From Siphonodentalium dalli (Eukaryota; Mollusca; Scaphopoda; Gadilida; Siphonodentaliidae), in contig CP136065.1 in assembly GCA_032622095.1 (NCBI GenBank), positions 95,301,343 through 95,365,342 on the forward strand: a stretch of 64,000 nt of DNA, read 5' to 3'. The notes beneath the pieces are model-generated. The model searched no databases and was not told where the DNA came from. It saw only the letters and a program-made list of their open reading frames with translations. The position numbers and the translations under genes were made by a program. Of the stretch, positions 20,905-34,145 are shown in pieces. How positions within the stretch are numbered: position 1 is the first letter of the stretch; the number at the start of each line of letters is the position of its first letter.

Positions 20905-23617
20905 GATGGTGCCAGCTCTTGATGTGCATGACTTCCTAACCCCAAAAAAGGAAAGCAGAAAGATAACTGCAACAAATTTCTCGGACTACATCTCCACCAA
21001 CATTGTCGAAAAGGAGGTTTGTAATAATAAATGGTCGTTCCAACTCAGGCGTACTAGCTGCGACCATTACAAACACTCCTTCTTCGTAAAAACGACAATT
21101 GACTGGAACCAACTTGAGGATTCTGTTGTGTGCGCTAGCGATTCGGAGGAATTCGTAGGGGCACTCCGAAAAAGTAGGATCGCTACTCCAGGAGAGTTCC
21201 ACCAATCGCAGCCTCCTGGAAAAACATCACACACCTCATCTCAGTGCGCCTAAAGCCAGCATTGGCTACTGCACAGGAACATTACAGATACAGATACAGT
21301 ACCAGTAATTAAAACAGCATGCAGTGACGCGATCAAAGGCAATTTGATTAACACTTTTAGGAGAATGATTAAACTTCTTTTTGAACTTACGAATTGTGTT
21401 TATAAAACTGCCGCTTATGCATATTAATTTACCTGGAATATATTTCTGAAGGTTAAGGACACACGGTTACAATGTCTTGTCCGACTAGATAAACCGCTGG
21501 CATCAATTTACGAGAAAACATACACTGATCTGCCATTAAGAGAAGAAAAAATACGGAAGCGCGAGTGGTCAGTACATTCATATTTTACGCATCGTTTACT
21601 GTGTCTTCTATTGTGTCGATGTGGTAAAAGCGCGTGGCTTTCCGTATCTCCCTACTAGTGAAATTCAATTAAAGTCATGCTTATAAACACATAGACAGAG
21701 CCTGTTTTGAGCAGCCAATCAGAACGTTTGTTTCATATTACCTTAGGATAAGCTTAGAGACAGCGGAGCAAATCTGACCAGCACGATTTGCCGACTGAAA
21801 AAGTCAATTTAAAACCATTTTCTCTTACGAATTTTAATGAAAACATATTGATAAATCCTTAAGCAAATATGACGTAAAAGATATCAAGACTGTTGTGAGT
21901 TGATGAGCACAAGATATATTTGTGAAGCTCAATATTAGGTTGGTCCAGTAGAAATAAATTCGTAATGCGATAATTTAATGCACGCGTTGAACTGAGGAAA
22001 TGGACTTAAATCACATTAAAAATTTAGCTCGATTTAGCTACGTGAGCTCAAATGAGCTATAGCTTATTTTGCACCTGTGCCCGACCTGGCAAAACTATCG
22101 AATATCGAGACGAAAGGCACACTTACCATACACTCCTTGATATGTTTATCCAGAAAAACAACTTTTATCAGCTGAATATAATCAAAATCACGAATTTTGC
22201 TCCACGCAACATCATTAGCACGGATATGTTAGGATCGATAACTCTTTCGAAAAACCGGTTCGTCAAAAAGGCGAAATACTTTAAGCAGGCCAACCCTTGA
22301 CTTGTCCCCGCACTATAAATTTTAACCTTGCCATTGTTCTGCTGTGGACATCGTTATTATATGGGTGGGCACGCCACAGAGTGACAGCGTCGTACGTAGT
22401 GTTTGACATATATGAGCCAGGGACGAGTCTGGGAAAACTAAATACTAATATATAATATATATATTTGAAAAGCCAGCCAAATTCAAATTTGCAAGTTTTT
22501 AATCTAGAAATTCAGGATAACTTTTGCAATATATATTCTGATATGTATTGATGCGTTATTCAAAGATAATATTTCCAACTATCGGAAATTTTTTAAAAGT
22601 TGAAAAGTTGGGCGATGTCAGAGACATACCCCACACATCCCTGCCCCCTCCCACCCAAAGCACCTTCCCATATTACCATGACACCATGTCCGTCACCATA
22701 ATATATTTAATGAAGTGCAACGAAGAATTATTTAGAGATAGGGGTGTTCATAGAAATTATTGGGTCGACGTGGATTGAATCGATGATGCAAATCTGTGTG
22801 ATTGGCGACAATAGTTCTCGCGTGAAAAGCGTTGACTTCTATTGAACAGATTCAGCACGGGTTTCTCGACTATTCTCAAGTGTGCTGGAACGCCAACGAA
22901 GATTTTAGCGCTCATTCAGCTTTTTAAGCGCATGGTTGGTCCACAATCTCACCCAGATTTAGTAAAGTAGATATTCGATTATATTGGCTTTTGAAAAAAC
23001 ATGATCATCATAGTGTTGAAACGATTAATCGACTTGTCGACGCGATTATTAAATTAGTTGATCCCGAAATCTGCTAGTCGATTAGACGGGAAAAAGCACT
23101 ACCTATGTGCTATCATGACAGCAGTGCCATTGCACGTATTTAGTTTGCCCAGACCCGTCCCTGGCTCATATGTCAAACACTACGACACTGTCGCTCTGTG
23201 GCGTGCCCGCCCATATAATAACGACGTCCACAGCAGAGCGATGGCAAGGTTAAAATTTATAGTCCAGGGACAAGTCAACGGTTGGCCCGCTTAAAGTATT
23301 TCGCCTTTTTGACGAACCGGCTTTTCGAAAGAGTTATCGATCCTAACATTTCCGTGCTAATGATGTGTCGAGCCAAATTTTATCGTGATTTTGATTCAGC
23401 TGATAAAAGTTGTTTTTCTGGATAAACATGTCAAGGAGTGTATGGTAAGTGTGCTTTTCGATATTCAATAGTTTTGCATACGTAGGTGTTTCTGTCAAAA
23501 GCGGATTTGTGTTGAAAAAAGGGAGGTGGGAGGGTACTTCGAACATGTTGTTTCCGTACTTTTCCTATTAGTATTTAGTCTAGGGCTAATATTTATCTAT
23601 AATGGCCAACAACTGTG

Positions 23618-24735
23618 GGCCACAGTACCGGGTACCTCGAAAATAGGGAACATGAAACAAGAATAAATTAATGTCGTTTTGGCTTATGGTTCATAATTGG
23701 GCCTATATACGTTTATTAACTCAATTTGATATGTGAAGGGGTATTGGTGGATGCAAACATTGAGCATTGGTTGGAGGGTGGTGATTTTTTAAGCGGGTTG
23801 AATATTGTTCACATACAGGGAACTCATGCTTTCACACATCATGCTATTATGGGATAGCCACTGCAATGGAGTGAACTCTAAAAACTGACTTATATCAAGA
23901 TCATACATAGGCCTACATGTATATTTAGGACTATTAATTTGAATATAATAGTTTTAACTACTAGCTACATGACATAACAGCCTTCTTGGCTAATAATATT
24001 TAACACAGTTGTTTTTAAACGGACGTGGCTCATTCAAGCTTCCAAATTTTGTCTTCATAATTTTGGAAGGAAGTATAAGATAGATTGACAAATAAACGAA
24101 ATATCAACGTACTAGTAACATGCTATACATGTTATATAGTATTTTTAATGTCTACATAAAAGTACTGTCCATGGCAATAGCCATTTTCCAATTTTTCCCA
24201 CAGAAGTGAAACAACACTCATTATTTCTACAATATCAGGAATAGACTAGCTAGCCCGGAATTCTCTATTCTGTTCAATGTCTTGCACATGGCTATTTGTT
24301 TGGGACCCAAACAGTGTGTTTAAAGTTGTATTTGTTATGACTTCAATACATCATTCTGGGACATATATAATGTCCGTTGAAATGTAGTTCAGGTATTTAT
24401 CAACATATTTCGATAACGGGAAAAATTCAAAAGCATATATTATTAAGTGTATTTAATTTTGGAGTTCAAACTGCCATGTGGCTATAAGATCACCACTATA
24501 ATATGCAGGACATAGATGTGCGTGAAGTTCTTTCCTTGGCCCTTGCACATTCTGAAGGAACGTTAATAGAAACAATAAAACAATAAATTACACTATATTC
24601 TAATAGAATCCACTTAGTTTATTATTTTATAGTCAATTACAAACAAGTAGAAGTAGGCTTTCATATTTATTTTGAGCAAAGTTGAAAATAAAATGAAAAA
24701 ATAAAATAAAAAGCCACCCCCCCCCTCCCCTATTT
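23618..24735. other. Intergenic with a dispersed repeat copy at 24,220-24,320
   Basis: No gene recognised. 24,220-24,320 is the inverted counterpart of 31,675-31,775 (shared TTTGGGACCCAAACAG and ATATCAGGAATAGAC), so it belongs to a dispersed family. Confidence 0.5.
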
Positions 24736-24737
24736 TT

Positions 24738-25435
24738 AGCTCAACTTACTTTTGTAAGTTTGAGCTATTGCCATGGCTTGGCGTCCGTCGTCCGTGTGTG
24801 CGTGTGTCAGTCAACAATTTCCTTTGGCGCGGGCTACAGGTCGTACCTTTGGTCTGATCTTTATGAAATTTTGCATGAATGTTGACATTAACATGTAGAT
24901 GGGAACGAGTCATTTTGGGGTCATTCGGCCAAAAAACATGGCCGCTGGTGGCCATCTTGGATTTCAAAATTCAATCCATTGGCGCGGGCTACAGGTCGTA
25001 CTGTTCGTTTGATCTTTATGAAATTTGTCATGGATGTTAATATTGACATGTAGATGGGAACGAGTCATTTTGGGGTCATTCGGCCAAAAAACATGGCTGC
25101 CAGTGGCCATCTTGGATTTCAAGATTCAATCCATTGGCGCGGTCTACAGGTCGTACTGTTCGTCTGATCATCATGAAATTTGTAGGTCGTAGCTTTGGTC
25201 AGATCTTCATAAAATTTGGCATGGATGTTAACAATTATACGTAGATGGGAACGAGTCCTTTTGGGGTCAATTGGCCAAAAAAAATGGCCACCAGCAGCCA
25301 TCTTGTATTTTACTCTTTGCATCACTAAATCCTTTGGCGCAGGTTAGACATTTCAATTAGCACCTTTCCTATTCCTCCATTTACTGTCAACCATTAAATT
25401 ATTCCCCTACCTAAGTTGAGCTACAGTGTCATTGA
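24738..25435. repeat. GTTGAGCTA-ended repeat with ~180-bp tandem units
   Basis: The ends are TTAGCTCAACTT (24,738) and AAGTTGAGCTA (25,413). Inside are three tandem units of TTGGCGCGGGCTACAGGTCG, ATGTAGATGGGAACGAGTC and GGCCATCTTGGATTT. Related pieces are at 28,790-29,500, 30,020-30,180 and 32,895-33,190. The family is common in this window and non-coding. Confidence 0.7.
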
Positions 25436-25444
25436 CACTTTCAT

Positions 25445-28400
25445 TTTCCTGCATGTCACCAGAAACACAGGTATATATATTTTTTGGCCTCATCCAACCT
25501 CAAACTGTGCACCAATCTGTGATTCGTTGGAATTAAAATGTATGTTCTATTAAAATTTAGAGTAAGATTCAATGCAACGGTCAACTAGGTTAAAACAGTA
25601 ATATATTTTGATTGACGACCGGACTGAAACTATAAATTTTCCCCATACTCGGTGTTTCATAACCAACTTGTCTCCTGTAGACCAGCTCAAATTTCGTACC
25701 ATTACCCTGCATTCCAATTTTGCATTGAAGTGCACCACATATTTTAACAAATCAAATAGTGTGTTTCTTATATAGCCCAGGTGTCATATTGAATGCGCAT
25801 CAAGACTTGACGGAAACGATATTATTGAGCAAGTAAAGAATCATTTTTCATAGTTTTACAGACACGTTTCGCAATTTTTATGAGGTACGAGTACGACGTC
25901 TGAAATGAGGATTAAACTAAAATATTGGTCCAACATTCCCAGGTTTGCATTTTAATTTGCTAAAATATTAATGATGTTTTTGAGTAGCCATTCATCATGT
26001 ATAACATGCCTGCTCGGGACTATCCATTACTAGTATTTCTTATTTTTGAGGAGACCGATTGATAGGATAGGTTGATAGGATACCTCGAAAACTTGAAATA
26101 TCAACAAAGCTAAGTATATAATGTCTGGAGAGCAACCCTGGAATACATTGATTCTGGTTTGGTTATATCAACCTAAATTAGAGGGTTCCTAAAATGCTGT
26201 TAGGGTGGCACAATTGTGTCTTATTGGCACTTGTGTTCTACTTCTAAAAAGCATGCCTTTTTCCCCTGGAATTAATTATGCCAGGAATTTAGGGATCTGT
26301 ATATATGCACATGAATGCTGCACATGTATCATCTAATAATTCCATGGACAGCTGCTTTGCCTATGCCCTCTGAGACCATCAATGCCAGTATCTTCTAGGG
26401 GCCCACCCATAACAGCTGTATTGCTTATGCCCTCTGAGACCATCAATAACAGTATCATCTAGAGGCCCACCCATTTATAACCAAATAAAGAATGTTTAAT
26501 GAAACTTGATCATTCAACGATGGACTTTTAATTTGTATAGCCTTATTTTAAAATAATGAAGATATGAACATATATCCACTCACAGTAATTTCGTGCAATT
26601 GCAATGGAGTTGAATTGTTAAAATGTTCAAACATGATTTACCCGATAACCACTGAATTTGGGTTAGAATACAAAACACATTGATACATTGGTTTTCAAGC
26701 ATATCTTTATTTAAAAGAACAGAAGAACGAACGTACATATGTCCACTTACCTTAAGTTGAATTTGAATTTGCAACCACTCCGTTATATCTGAAGCAATGG
26801 CTATGGAAATAGTGGTTTAGACATCTGATAATTTTATATGGATCCGGGCCAGCTTGTCCCAGGGCCAACTCCGGCAACTCGGTTCAGAAACAGTTCTAAA
26901 TTCACTTACTGCAGAGTTAGAGGTATTACAATGACATTCTTCCATTGATTTCAATGTAAACAGTTTGTTATGCATGGTTGATATATTATCAAAAATGCCC
27001 TGATACCAGATTACTCCTCAATATTATTAAATAGCCTATTAGTTTATATAGTCAACAGTTAAATTAGTTTTAAAAACTTGATTATTGAGTTTTGAATATT
27101 TGACTTTGTGCTCCTTTTTTATACATTTATTGTGGTGACAAATCTTCCTCATGCAATATCCTCTGCATTAAATAATGTATATATGACATCGGTCATCAAA
27201 ATTACTAGATGTTTCATAACAGATGGGCTAAATCAATTTTGGGTGAAATTAATAACCGGCATGGGAATAGATTCACTGCCTTGTGGTCGCATATTCTATG
27301 CATATAAAAACAAGCTTCGATTTGAAAATTGAAAACAATGATACAGCTCCCAAAATGTATATATGGGTTTAATTATTCTGCATGATTTGTCGTTAAGATA
27401 GGTTTTGGTTTTCCATATCAATAATATATCGGCCGTTTGACCACGTACGTGGCTGGGACTCTCGGGAGTCAATTGCAATTTCGAAATTTACTGAACACAG
27501 TCTTACAGCAAAGTCAGTCGACTATTTTTGGTACCGTACATACTTTAATTTATCTCCAAGTCTTCCAATGTATGGTTACGTTTTAACACATATTCACCGC
27601 AGTAACGACCATATATTCTTTAAAATATAAGAGGCTCACCATGCTTACCATTATCTACCATGTAGAAGACATATAAGAACTGTTTATTTGAAAGTTGATT
27701 GACCTTTTTCTCACTTTGCTGGAAAAATGGAAATAATCAGAACCACCATTGGAACCGCAGGATTTTCTTCCGTGGCCAATTATGAATAGACAAACGAAAA
27801 TATAGGCCAAGTGCTGTTTCAGTTAATCTGTTCAACACTGGAAATGTGTTTATTTTATGCCAATACATCAAACATATGTTCCTGCATAGTTTTCGACTTG
27901 TAAACAATTCATGGGGCAGGTGGGCATGGAATTCATCGAATACAATCAATTTACTTATCTGAAAATCCACAGCAATATGAATATAATCCACATAAGTGAC
28001 TAACTATAATAACTATTGTGCATATCATACTCTCGTCGAATCTTGCCATGCAGGAATCTTGAAAGACCAAGCGTCCAGGTTAACCATAAAGCATTGACTA
28101 TTACGCCTTTTAAAAGTAATCAATTTTGCATTTCAAAAATAATAAAATAATTTCCATATCCCTTCAAATATTGAAAAAGCATGTCTATTTTGGGGAAACA
28201 GAAATGGCATAATTTTGACACAAACACTAGTATCATGAAAATGTCATCAAAATCGGACAAAAAGATCCATATTATTGTTATTTATCAAACAAATAACCTT
28301 TGGTGCTAATCTTCTATCTATAAATAACAACAATTTGACCCAGTTGATATTTCCAGATCTGCATAATATATCTTTTTTGTCACGAGTAATCAATTTGCCT

Positions 28401-28790
28401 GGCCTATGTGTGTCATCATTGCAATCATTTATTTTCAAAATGGTGATATGTTTTACACTCCGAGTTTAAACTAACAAATCTGCAATTCTGACAACTTGTA
28501 TATCGCAATCTATGTGTAAGCACAAAGAATACTATCTATGCTGCAGGTAAGACTCATATATTTGTAGATTATTTTAGAGAAAATGGTATTTGAAGCTATG
28601 ATATTTAAAGATAAAAAGAAAGGTTTTCAAAACATTTCAATTGTTATGTTCATGCATTTATCATCTAGTTTCTCTTCTCTGGGAAGTAAATAAGATTTTG
28701 AGTGGGAGGTTTTTTTAATTCAACTTGACAGTACACCCTGCAGTCCACATTTATTGGAAAAATGTTTTGAAAATTTACAGGCATGTTTAG
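25445..28790. other. Intergenic, mostly featureless; 73-bp duplication at 26,345-26,475
   Basis: No gene, RNA or element recognised. The one clear feature is a tandem duplication sharing TATGCCCTCTGAGACCATCA (26,363 and 26,428). Short frames here are chance. Confidence 0.45.
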
Positions 28791-29500
28791 GATTACTTCT
28801 AGATGGGAGATATCAAATTTGTCCACATTTCATTGAAAAACATGGCCACCAGCAGCCATCTTGATACTCTTTCCATCACTACATCATTTGGCACACCATA
28901 CAGGCCACATCCCTCATCCCTCATACGATCATCACCAAATTTCATATGGATCTTCGTTGTGACCTCTAAATGGGAGCCATTGATTTTTTCCGAAATTCGT
29001 TAGAAAAAAACATGGCTGCCAGCAGCCATCTATCTTCACATGACCAAAGCCTTTGGCACATCCTACATGCCACATCACTTATCCAATCATCACCAAACTT
29101 TATATTGATCTTCAAGGTGATCTCCAGATGGGAGCTATCTATTTTTTCCCCATATTTGTTAAAAAACATGGAATCCAGCAGCCATCTTGGTTTCACATTT
29201 GAAATATCGGTTACATCATGCAGCCCACATTTATTGGAAAAATGTTTTGAAATGTCAGGATAACTTCTAGATGGGGGCTATCAAATTTGAATTATTGTTT
29301 ATGATAAAATGGTCACTGGCAGCCATCTTTGAGTTTACTCTTTGCAAGACTAAATACTTCAGCACATGCCACAGCCAGCATATATCATCCAGTTGATCTC
29401 AAACATCATATGGCTCTTCATGTTGACCTCAGTTTCACCAAATTGGGCTACAGTGTTATTGACAATATCAGTTGGGTAGGTAGGGTCATGTCAATTTTGG
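28790..29500. repeat. Diverged copies of the GCAGCCATCTT / GAGCTA repeat family
   Basis: Three or four degenerate units contain AGATGGGAG, AAAAACATGG and AGCAGCCATCTT at about 28,850, 29,020, 29,175 and 29,320. See 24,738-25,435. Confidence 0.6.
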
Positions 29501-29699
29501 CCTCATGGTATATACATGTACATGTAGCATATGACTGATTTGCTTCCATAATTATAGTAGTTTCAACTTTCCAACCTGTACTCTCTCTCCATACTCTTAA
29601 ATTGGCTTCTACAGAATTATCCTTTTGTAGTTAACCACAGTGTACTGAACACTGCTGGTTTTGTATTACTGTTGCATGTTGTAAGCTCTTTTATATTTT

Positions 29700-30200
29700 T
29701 TGTCAAGTCAAGTTGACGGGCGCGAGACCGTTAGCTCAATAACTCAAGCAAACGTCAACCAATTTAATTGATATTTGGTATATGGATCTATTGTAAAAAT
29801 ATCTAGTTTGAGTTCGAAAACTAGGTTTGTCCAATCTTTTATATAAGAGTTATGGGCCTTAGTTTGTCCATTTTTAGCAATTTTGATCATTCACGGCCCT
29901 TAGAGCAATAGCTCAAACAAACTTTGACTGATTTCAACGATATTTGGTATATGAGTTTAGGATCACCTCTAGATGGGAGCTGTCAAATTTGAATGATTTT
30001 CAATGACCAACATTTTTTATTTATTATTGTGTGACCAAATCTCCTTTAGCACACATTACATGTTACATGTTTCATTCTATCATCTTCAAACTTCATATGG
30101 ATCTTCGGGGTGACCTCTAAATGGGAGCCTCTCTTTTTTCCCGAAATTTGTTTAAAAAAAACTTGGCTGCCAATATTCTTTTTTTGCGACAGATCCACTC
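29700..30200. repeat. Further dispersed repeat units upstream of the Kelch-like gene
   Basis: Two units with (T)TAGCTCAATAACTCAAGC / AGAGCAATAGCTCAAACAAA and GATATTTGGTATATG (29,730 and 29,905), followed by a GCAGCCATCTT-family remnant to about 30,170. Confidence 0.5.
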
Positions 30201-30286
30201 TTTCAGGCAAAAAAAATCTTGATGAGTGCCATCTACTGATGCACACCCCTTGTGTATTGTTATTTCTTTACAGGCGACATCCAATC

Positions 30287-32800
30287 ATGTCGGAGAACAG
30301 TGATGGAAGTTTTCATGAGAAGTTGTCAGATGGCCTACTTCGGGCTTTCAGAGCTGGGATTCATACAGACACAACGATCCACGTCAGCAGCAAAAAATTC
30401 CAAGCTCACAAGGTCATACTCGGTGCCATATCTCCATTTTTTGAAGCAATGTATCTGTCCGGCATGAAAGAGAGCAGTACCGGAGTTGTCACCCTTGAAG
30501 ACATCAATGAAGAAGCTTTCGAAAGTGTATTAACATATATGTATTCTGGTACAATTGCAGTAATTGACGATAATGTTGGGGATATTTTACATATTGCGTC
30601 AATGTTGCAGATCTTACCGCTTATTCAACGCTGTGAGTCCTACCTTAATCAGCAGCTTAAAACAGACAATTGCCTGTTCGTGTGGAAACTGGCGAACTTA
30701 CACAGCTGTGATAGCCTGGCTCGCGAAGCTTGGATCCTTGTCATGTTTAATTTTACCGAACTTTGGCGAACTGAGGATTTTGTTAATTTAGACAAGAATG
30801 ATGTAGTAGCTTTAATAACTGACAATGATCTCAACACTCCAAATGAAGAGCTTGTTTGTGAAGCAGTTTTCTCATGGTTAAATTCTGATATTGACAACCG
30901 CGGACAGTATTGTAGCGAATTGTTTGAGCATTTACGTCTTCCATTGGTTCGGCCTGAATATCTCATTGAAGTCGTCGAGAATCATGAACTGGTAAGAAAC
31001 AGTGACTGCTGCCGCGATATTATCGAGGAATCCAAGAGGTACCATCTGCTGCCTGCCCGCCGACAAGAATTTGTTTCACCGAGACTTATTTACAGAAACC
31101 ACGGAGAGCACGAAGAGGTTAGCATACTTCATTATATTTTCATCAACTTTTTAGAACACACCAATCTTACAGTCTGGATTACTAGATGTAGGAGGGAAAA
31201 TAATAATAATACAATTATTCATCATCGTCTCAATGATAGACAAATATTGGAAATGTACATGAATTTCACAAGATTGTAAGATGGGTTAGTAAACCAGGCT
31301 ATTAATTTCTGTTGCCGTACATCAAATTATAAATCATGACCCACTTCCAGAGGACTAAACATGTTATTACATTGTCAGGATGTTACTACACTCTCAGTAC
31401 TGTGTCATGATATGATTTGTTTGCGTTTTTGGTATCCTTGCACATTATTAGTATATTAACACAGAGAAAATGGTTGGTTAATTTTGGAAGCCTTTGGGCT
31501 GATGATTATCAATTCATATTACAATTCACATAAATATATCAACTAAATTGTACTGAGGTATAAATATTTCAGCATGAGTTTGGGAGCTTGAAATTACATT
31601 TACTTCTATTTAAATTTGCACATTGTTACTTTGTGCCTTGTTTTAAAGCCACCTGGCGGTTTGCACAATACAATATACCACTATGAACACAGTGTTTGGG
31701 ACCCAAACAGCCATTTGCATGACATGGAACAGAAAAGAGAATGTTAGTCTATTCCTGATATGGTAGAAATAAAGAGCGATGTCTGATTAATTTTGCAGAC
31801 TTCTAGTAAATATTGAGTAATGTTGATTGAAAACTGACAAGTACATTTTCATAATAATCAGCCTTCGGGTAGTATTAAAAAGATTTTAAAAACTGGATAT
31901 TACATGAACAAAAATAATTTTCAGGTGATATGCTGCATTGGCGGTGGAGAAACACTTGGTCAAACAAGCCATGAAGTTATTTGTTACAGCCCTCGACAAC
32001 AGCAGTGGTTTCAGCTTGCACCGTTGCCATTTAATCCCGGGAACGAGTTTGCTACATGTGCCTATGGTAATGCTATTTTCCTTTCTGGCGGAACGTCAAG
32101 TTTGGATTCTGTGCTGTATTACCAAAGCACTTACAACAAGTGGTATATCTGTGAACGGATGCCATCAGGGCGTCGCCGGCATGGTATGGTTGCGATTGGT
32201 GAATCATTATATGTCTTCGGTGGCTACGATGACAATCTTGAAGACGACACTAAGACATTGAGCTCTGTTGATGAATATCATATTATTCATCAGCGATGGC
32301 GTTGTGTCGGAAATCTTAATGAAAAAGTGCGGTCATTTTCGTCAGCAGTCATGCAAGAGAAAATTCTGATTTTTGGTGGAATTCTCAGTTCGAACAGTGA
32401 TACTCCTGTGATACAATGTTTTGATACACGCCATCAAACATGCACTACTATAGCTGATTTACCATTTTCTTGCCGTCTATCGAATGCTCTTGTTCACAAT
32501 CAGAGCATTTTAATTATATGCACTGAGGGGCAAATAATTCAGTACAAAGATAGCGGTGTGATTTCTACATTGATGCAGATTCCGGAATTTGAGAGGTGTA
32601 CATTCTGTACTGTGCATCATGACGGGAAACTTCTCATTATGGGAGGCGTTGACACAAATACAACATATGATGAAATCATAGCTGTCGACCTCAACAATAT
32701 GACGTCAAATAGATCTTTGTTAAAGCTGCCGACACCTCTCTATGGCTTTGGATGTACTAAGATTGTCATGAGTAAAAAGTATCTTGATTCTGTGATATAG
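30287..32800 (+). CDS. Kelch-like (BTB-BACK-Kelch) protein, two coding exons
   Basis: The coding parts are 30,287-31,117 and 31,925-32,800, joined in phase 0 across a GT-AG intron of 807 bp, giving 568 residues, a usual Kelch-like length. The ATG at 30,287 follows an acceptor (TTTCTTTACAG ending at 30,273), so a non-coding first exon lies upstream. Residues ~25-125 are a BTB domain (FQAHKVILGAISPFFEAMYLS); 130-235 are BACK; 278-560 hold five to six Kelch blades (IGGG, LSGG, VFGGYDD, IFGG, IMGG). Such proteins dimerise through BTB, bind Cullin-3 and present Kelch-bound substrates for ubiquitination. Layout resembles the KLHL24/KLHL35 group, but I do not assign an ortholog. Confidence 0.88.
31118..31924 (+). 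other. Intron of the Kelch-like gene
   Basis: Donor GAAGAG|GTTAGC and acceptor AATTTTCAG|GTGATA. The intron contains one copy of a dispersed repeat (31,675-31,790) that is inverted relative to 24,220-24,320. Confidence 0.75.
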
Positions 32801-32894
32801 ACCATGGCTAAAAATAAGTGTGTTTTCAGTAATGTTTACCATTTGGTAGATTAGGAGATAATATATTTTTGCTGCAAATATTTTATTCAGCTTT

Positions 32895-33190
32895 TAGCTC
32901 AACATGATGTTTGACCTATTGCCATGAGTTGGCATCTGTCTTGTGTGCATTTGTGAGTTCCTGAACAATTTCCTTTGGCACACCCTATTAGGCTTCATAT
33001 GGTTCTTTGTGGTAACCTCTAGATGGGAGCAAACAAATTTCTCCTAAAAATTGTTAAAAAACATGGCCGTCAGCGGCCAACTTGGATTTTACTCTTTGCA
33101 TGACTAAATCCTTCAGGACACCATACAGGCACATCCCTCAATCGATTGTCACCAAACTTCATATGGTTCTTTGGGGGTGACTTCTAGTTT
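32895..33190. repeat. GCAGCCATCTT / TTAGCTCAAC repeat family copy
   Basis: It begins TTTTAGCTCAAC and contains TTTCCTTTGGCAC, AGATGGGAGC and AAAAACATGGCC. It probably lies in the 3' UTR or just downstream of the Kelch-like gene. Confidence 0.6.
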
Positions 33191-33458
33191 TAAAGCTCAT
33201 GAATGGTGTAACTCATTGGCTGGTTCTTCTTTCCTATGGCTCCGTAGAGTACACTATATTTTAAATAATTTTCATCTTCATGTTGTACTTAACAAAATTT
33301 AAGTTTTGTCAAGAGCTATCCGGTAGTCACAATCTTCAGTTTTAATGGAAATTGAATTACCTGCGTTATGCTCAGAATACTTTCTTGCTGTTTTTAGCCC
33401 ATACCTCTGTATTCTAGCAGTAATTTTGTAAACATTTGCACCTGTTATTGATGATCCA

Positions 33459-33464
33459 ATAAAA
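33459..33464 (+). terminator. Possible poly(A) signal of the Kelch-like gene
   Basis: AATAAA about 660 bp after the stop codon. It is one of several AT-rich candidates. Confidence 0.3.
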
Positions 33465-33479
33465 TAGAGAGTAATTAAC

Positions 33480-33980
33480 TGGTTTTCATGATTCTGAGAA
33501 ATAATTCACGAGGGAGCCGGCCCTGGTAAAACTCGAGTAGCGGAGCAAACAAGGGTGTTACCAATAGGACTGGTTGCCCGAGTGAATTATTTTTATGCAA
33601 TTATCGAAATCAATTGATTATTCTGTTTATTACACACTAAAAGCACTAATTCTAAGGATGTTATGTGACAAAATAGTCCCTGACCAGCTGATCGCGTCCG
33701 GTCACTGGGGACGTAATTCACGGGTCTGACATTATGATCATTATCACTTTTAATTCACCAAGAAATCCTTATAAATCACGACTAAGTGTGTAATAAATTT
33801 TGATAGTCTATGGTTCCAGAGAGTGGATTGGTTTTTGGTAACATATATTTTTAGGACAATCTTAAAAAAATCCTGACAGTTGTTGGAAATTCTTATCAAA
33901 ATCCACCGTTAGATACATATTCTATCATACCTTCTTTATTAAATGGATTCTCCATTTCATTTATAAAAGTATATATTTGA
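33480..33980. other. Intergenic, short dispersed repeat fragments only
   Basis: An AATAATTCACGAGGGAGCC / CCCGAGTGAATTATTTTT pair at 33,500-33,590 forms a short inverted repeat. Nothing else recognised. Confidence 0.4.
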
Positions 33981-34083
33981 ATGGTCAATTATTCATTTGG
34001 AGGAGTGTTCACGAAAAAATGAGCAGATGACAGACTGATGAAAAGATAATACCTGTTTAGAAGTATTTCTATTTATTTGTGGG

Positions 34084-34145
34084 AAATGTTCAGATGATAA
34101 GTTCAATAAACGGCCTATTGTAGAACTTATTATCTGAACATTTCT
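34084..34145. repeat. Short hairpin
   Basis: GAAATGTTCAGAT...TAAGTTC and its inverted copy GAACTTA...ATCTGAACATTTC with an 18-bp loop. Confidence 0.6.

Larger units (their letters stand above)
18560..21253 (+). pseudogene. LINE reverse transcriptase C-terminus, split by an insertion
   Basis: 18,560-18,726 encodes a sequence of the type VQRRGARFIKNNF, SVTNMLDELEL and LQERRQEIRLTQFHKI, and 20,914-21,253 continues with DYI, HSFFVKTTIDWNQL and EFVGALR. This order is the conserved C-terminal tail of many CR1/Jockey-like LINE reverse transcriptases. The parts are separated by the element at 18,727-20,904, and the reading frame is preserved if that element and one 9-bp duplicate are ignored. There is no upstream RT core, so this is a dead 3' fragment. 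Confidence 0.75.
18370..22088. mobile_element. TIR element (level 2), 5-bp duplication GCAAA
   Basis: It begins CAGGTCGGGCACAGGTGC and ends with the inverted copy; TIR similarity extends about 145 bp (to about 18,515 and from about 21,940). GCAAA flanks both sides (18,365-18,369 and 22,089-22,093), while the undisturbed arm at 23,470-23,480 has only one GCAAA. The empty site is therefore visible in the same window. The interior holds a LINE fragment and a further insertion. The superfamily is unknown. Confidence 0.8.
18218..23617. mobile_element. Outer TIR element (level 1) carrying nested insertions
   Basis: The left arm (18,218-18,369, continuing at 22,089-22,435) is the inverted copy of 23,150-23,617. 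The arms share TTGGCCATTATAGATAAATA, ACGTAGGTGTTTCTG and GAACCGG next to TCGAAAGAGTTATCGATCCT. Arm length is about 500 bp with a spacer of about 700 bp (22,440-23,150). The left arm is split by the 3.7-kb element at 18,370-22,088. No transposase remains, so it is non-autonomous. Confidence 0.75.
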
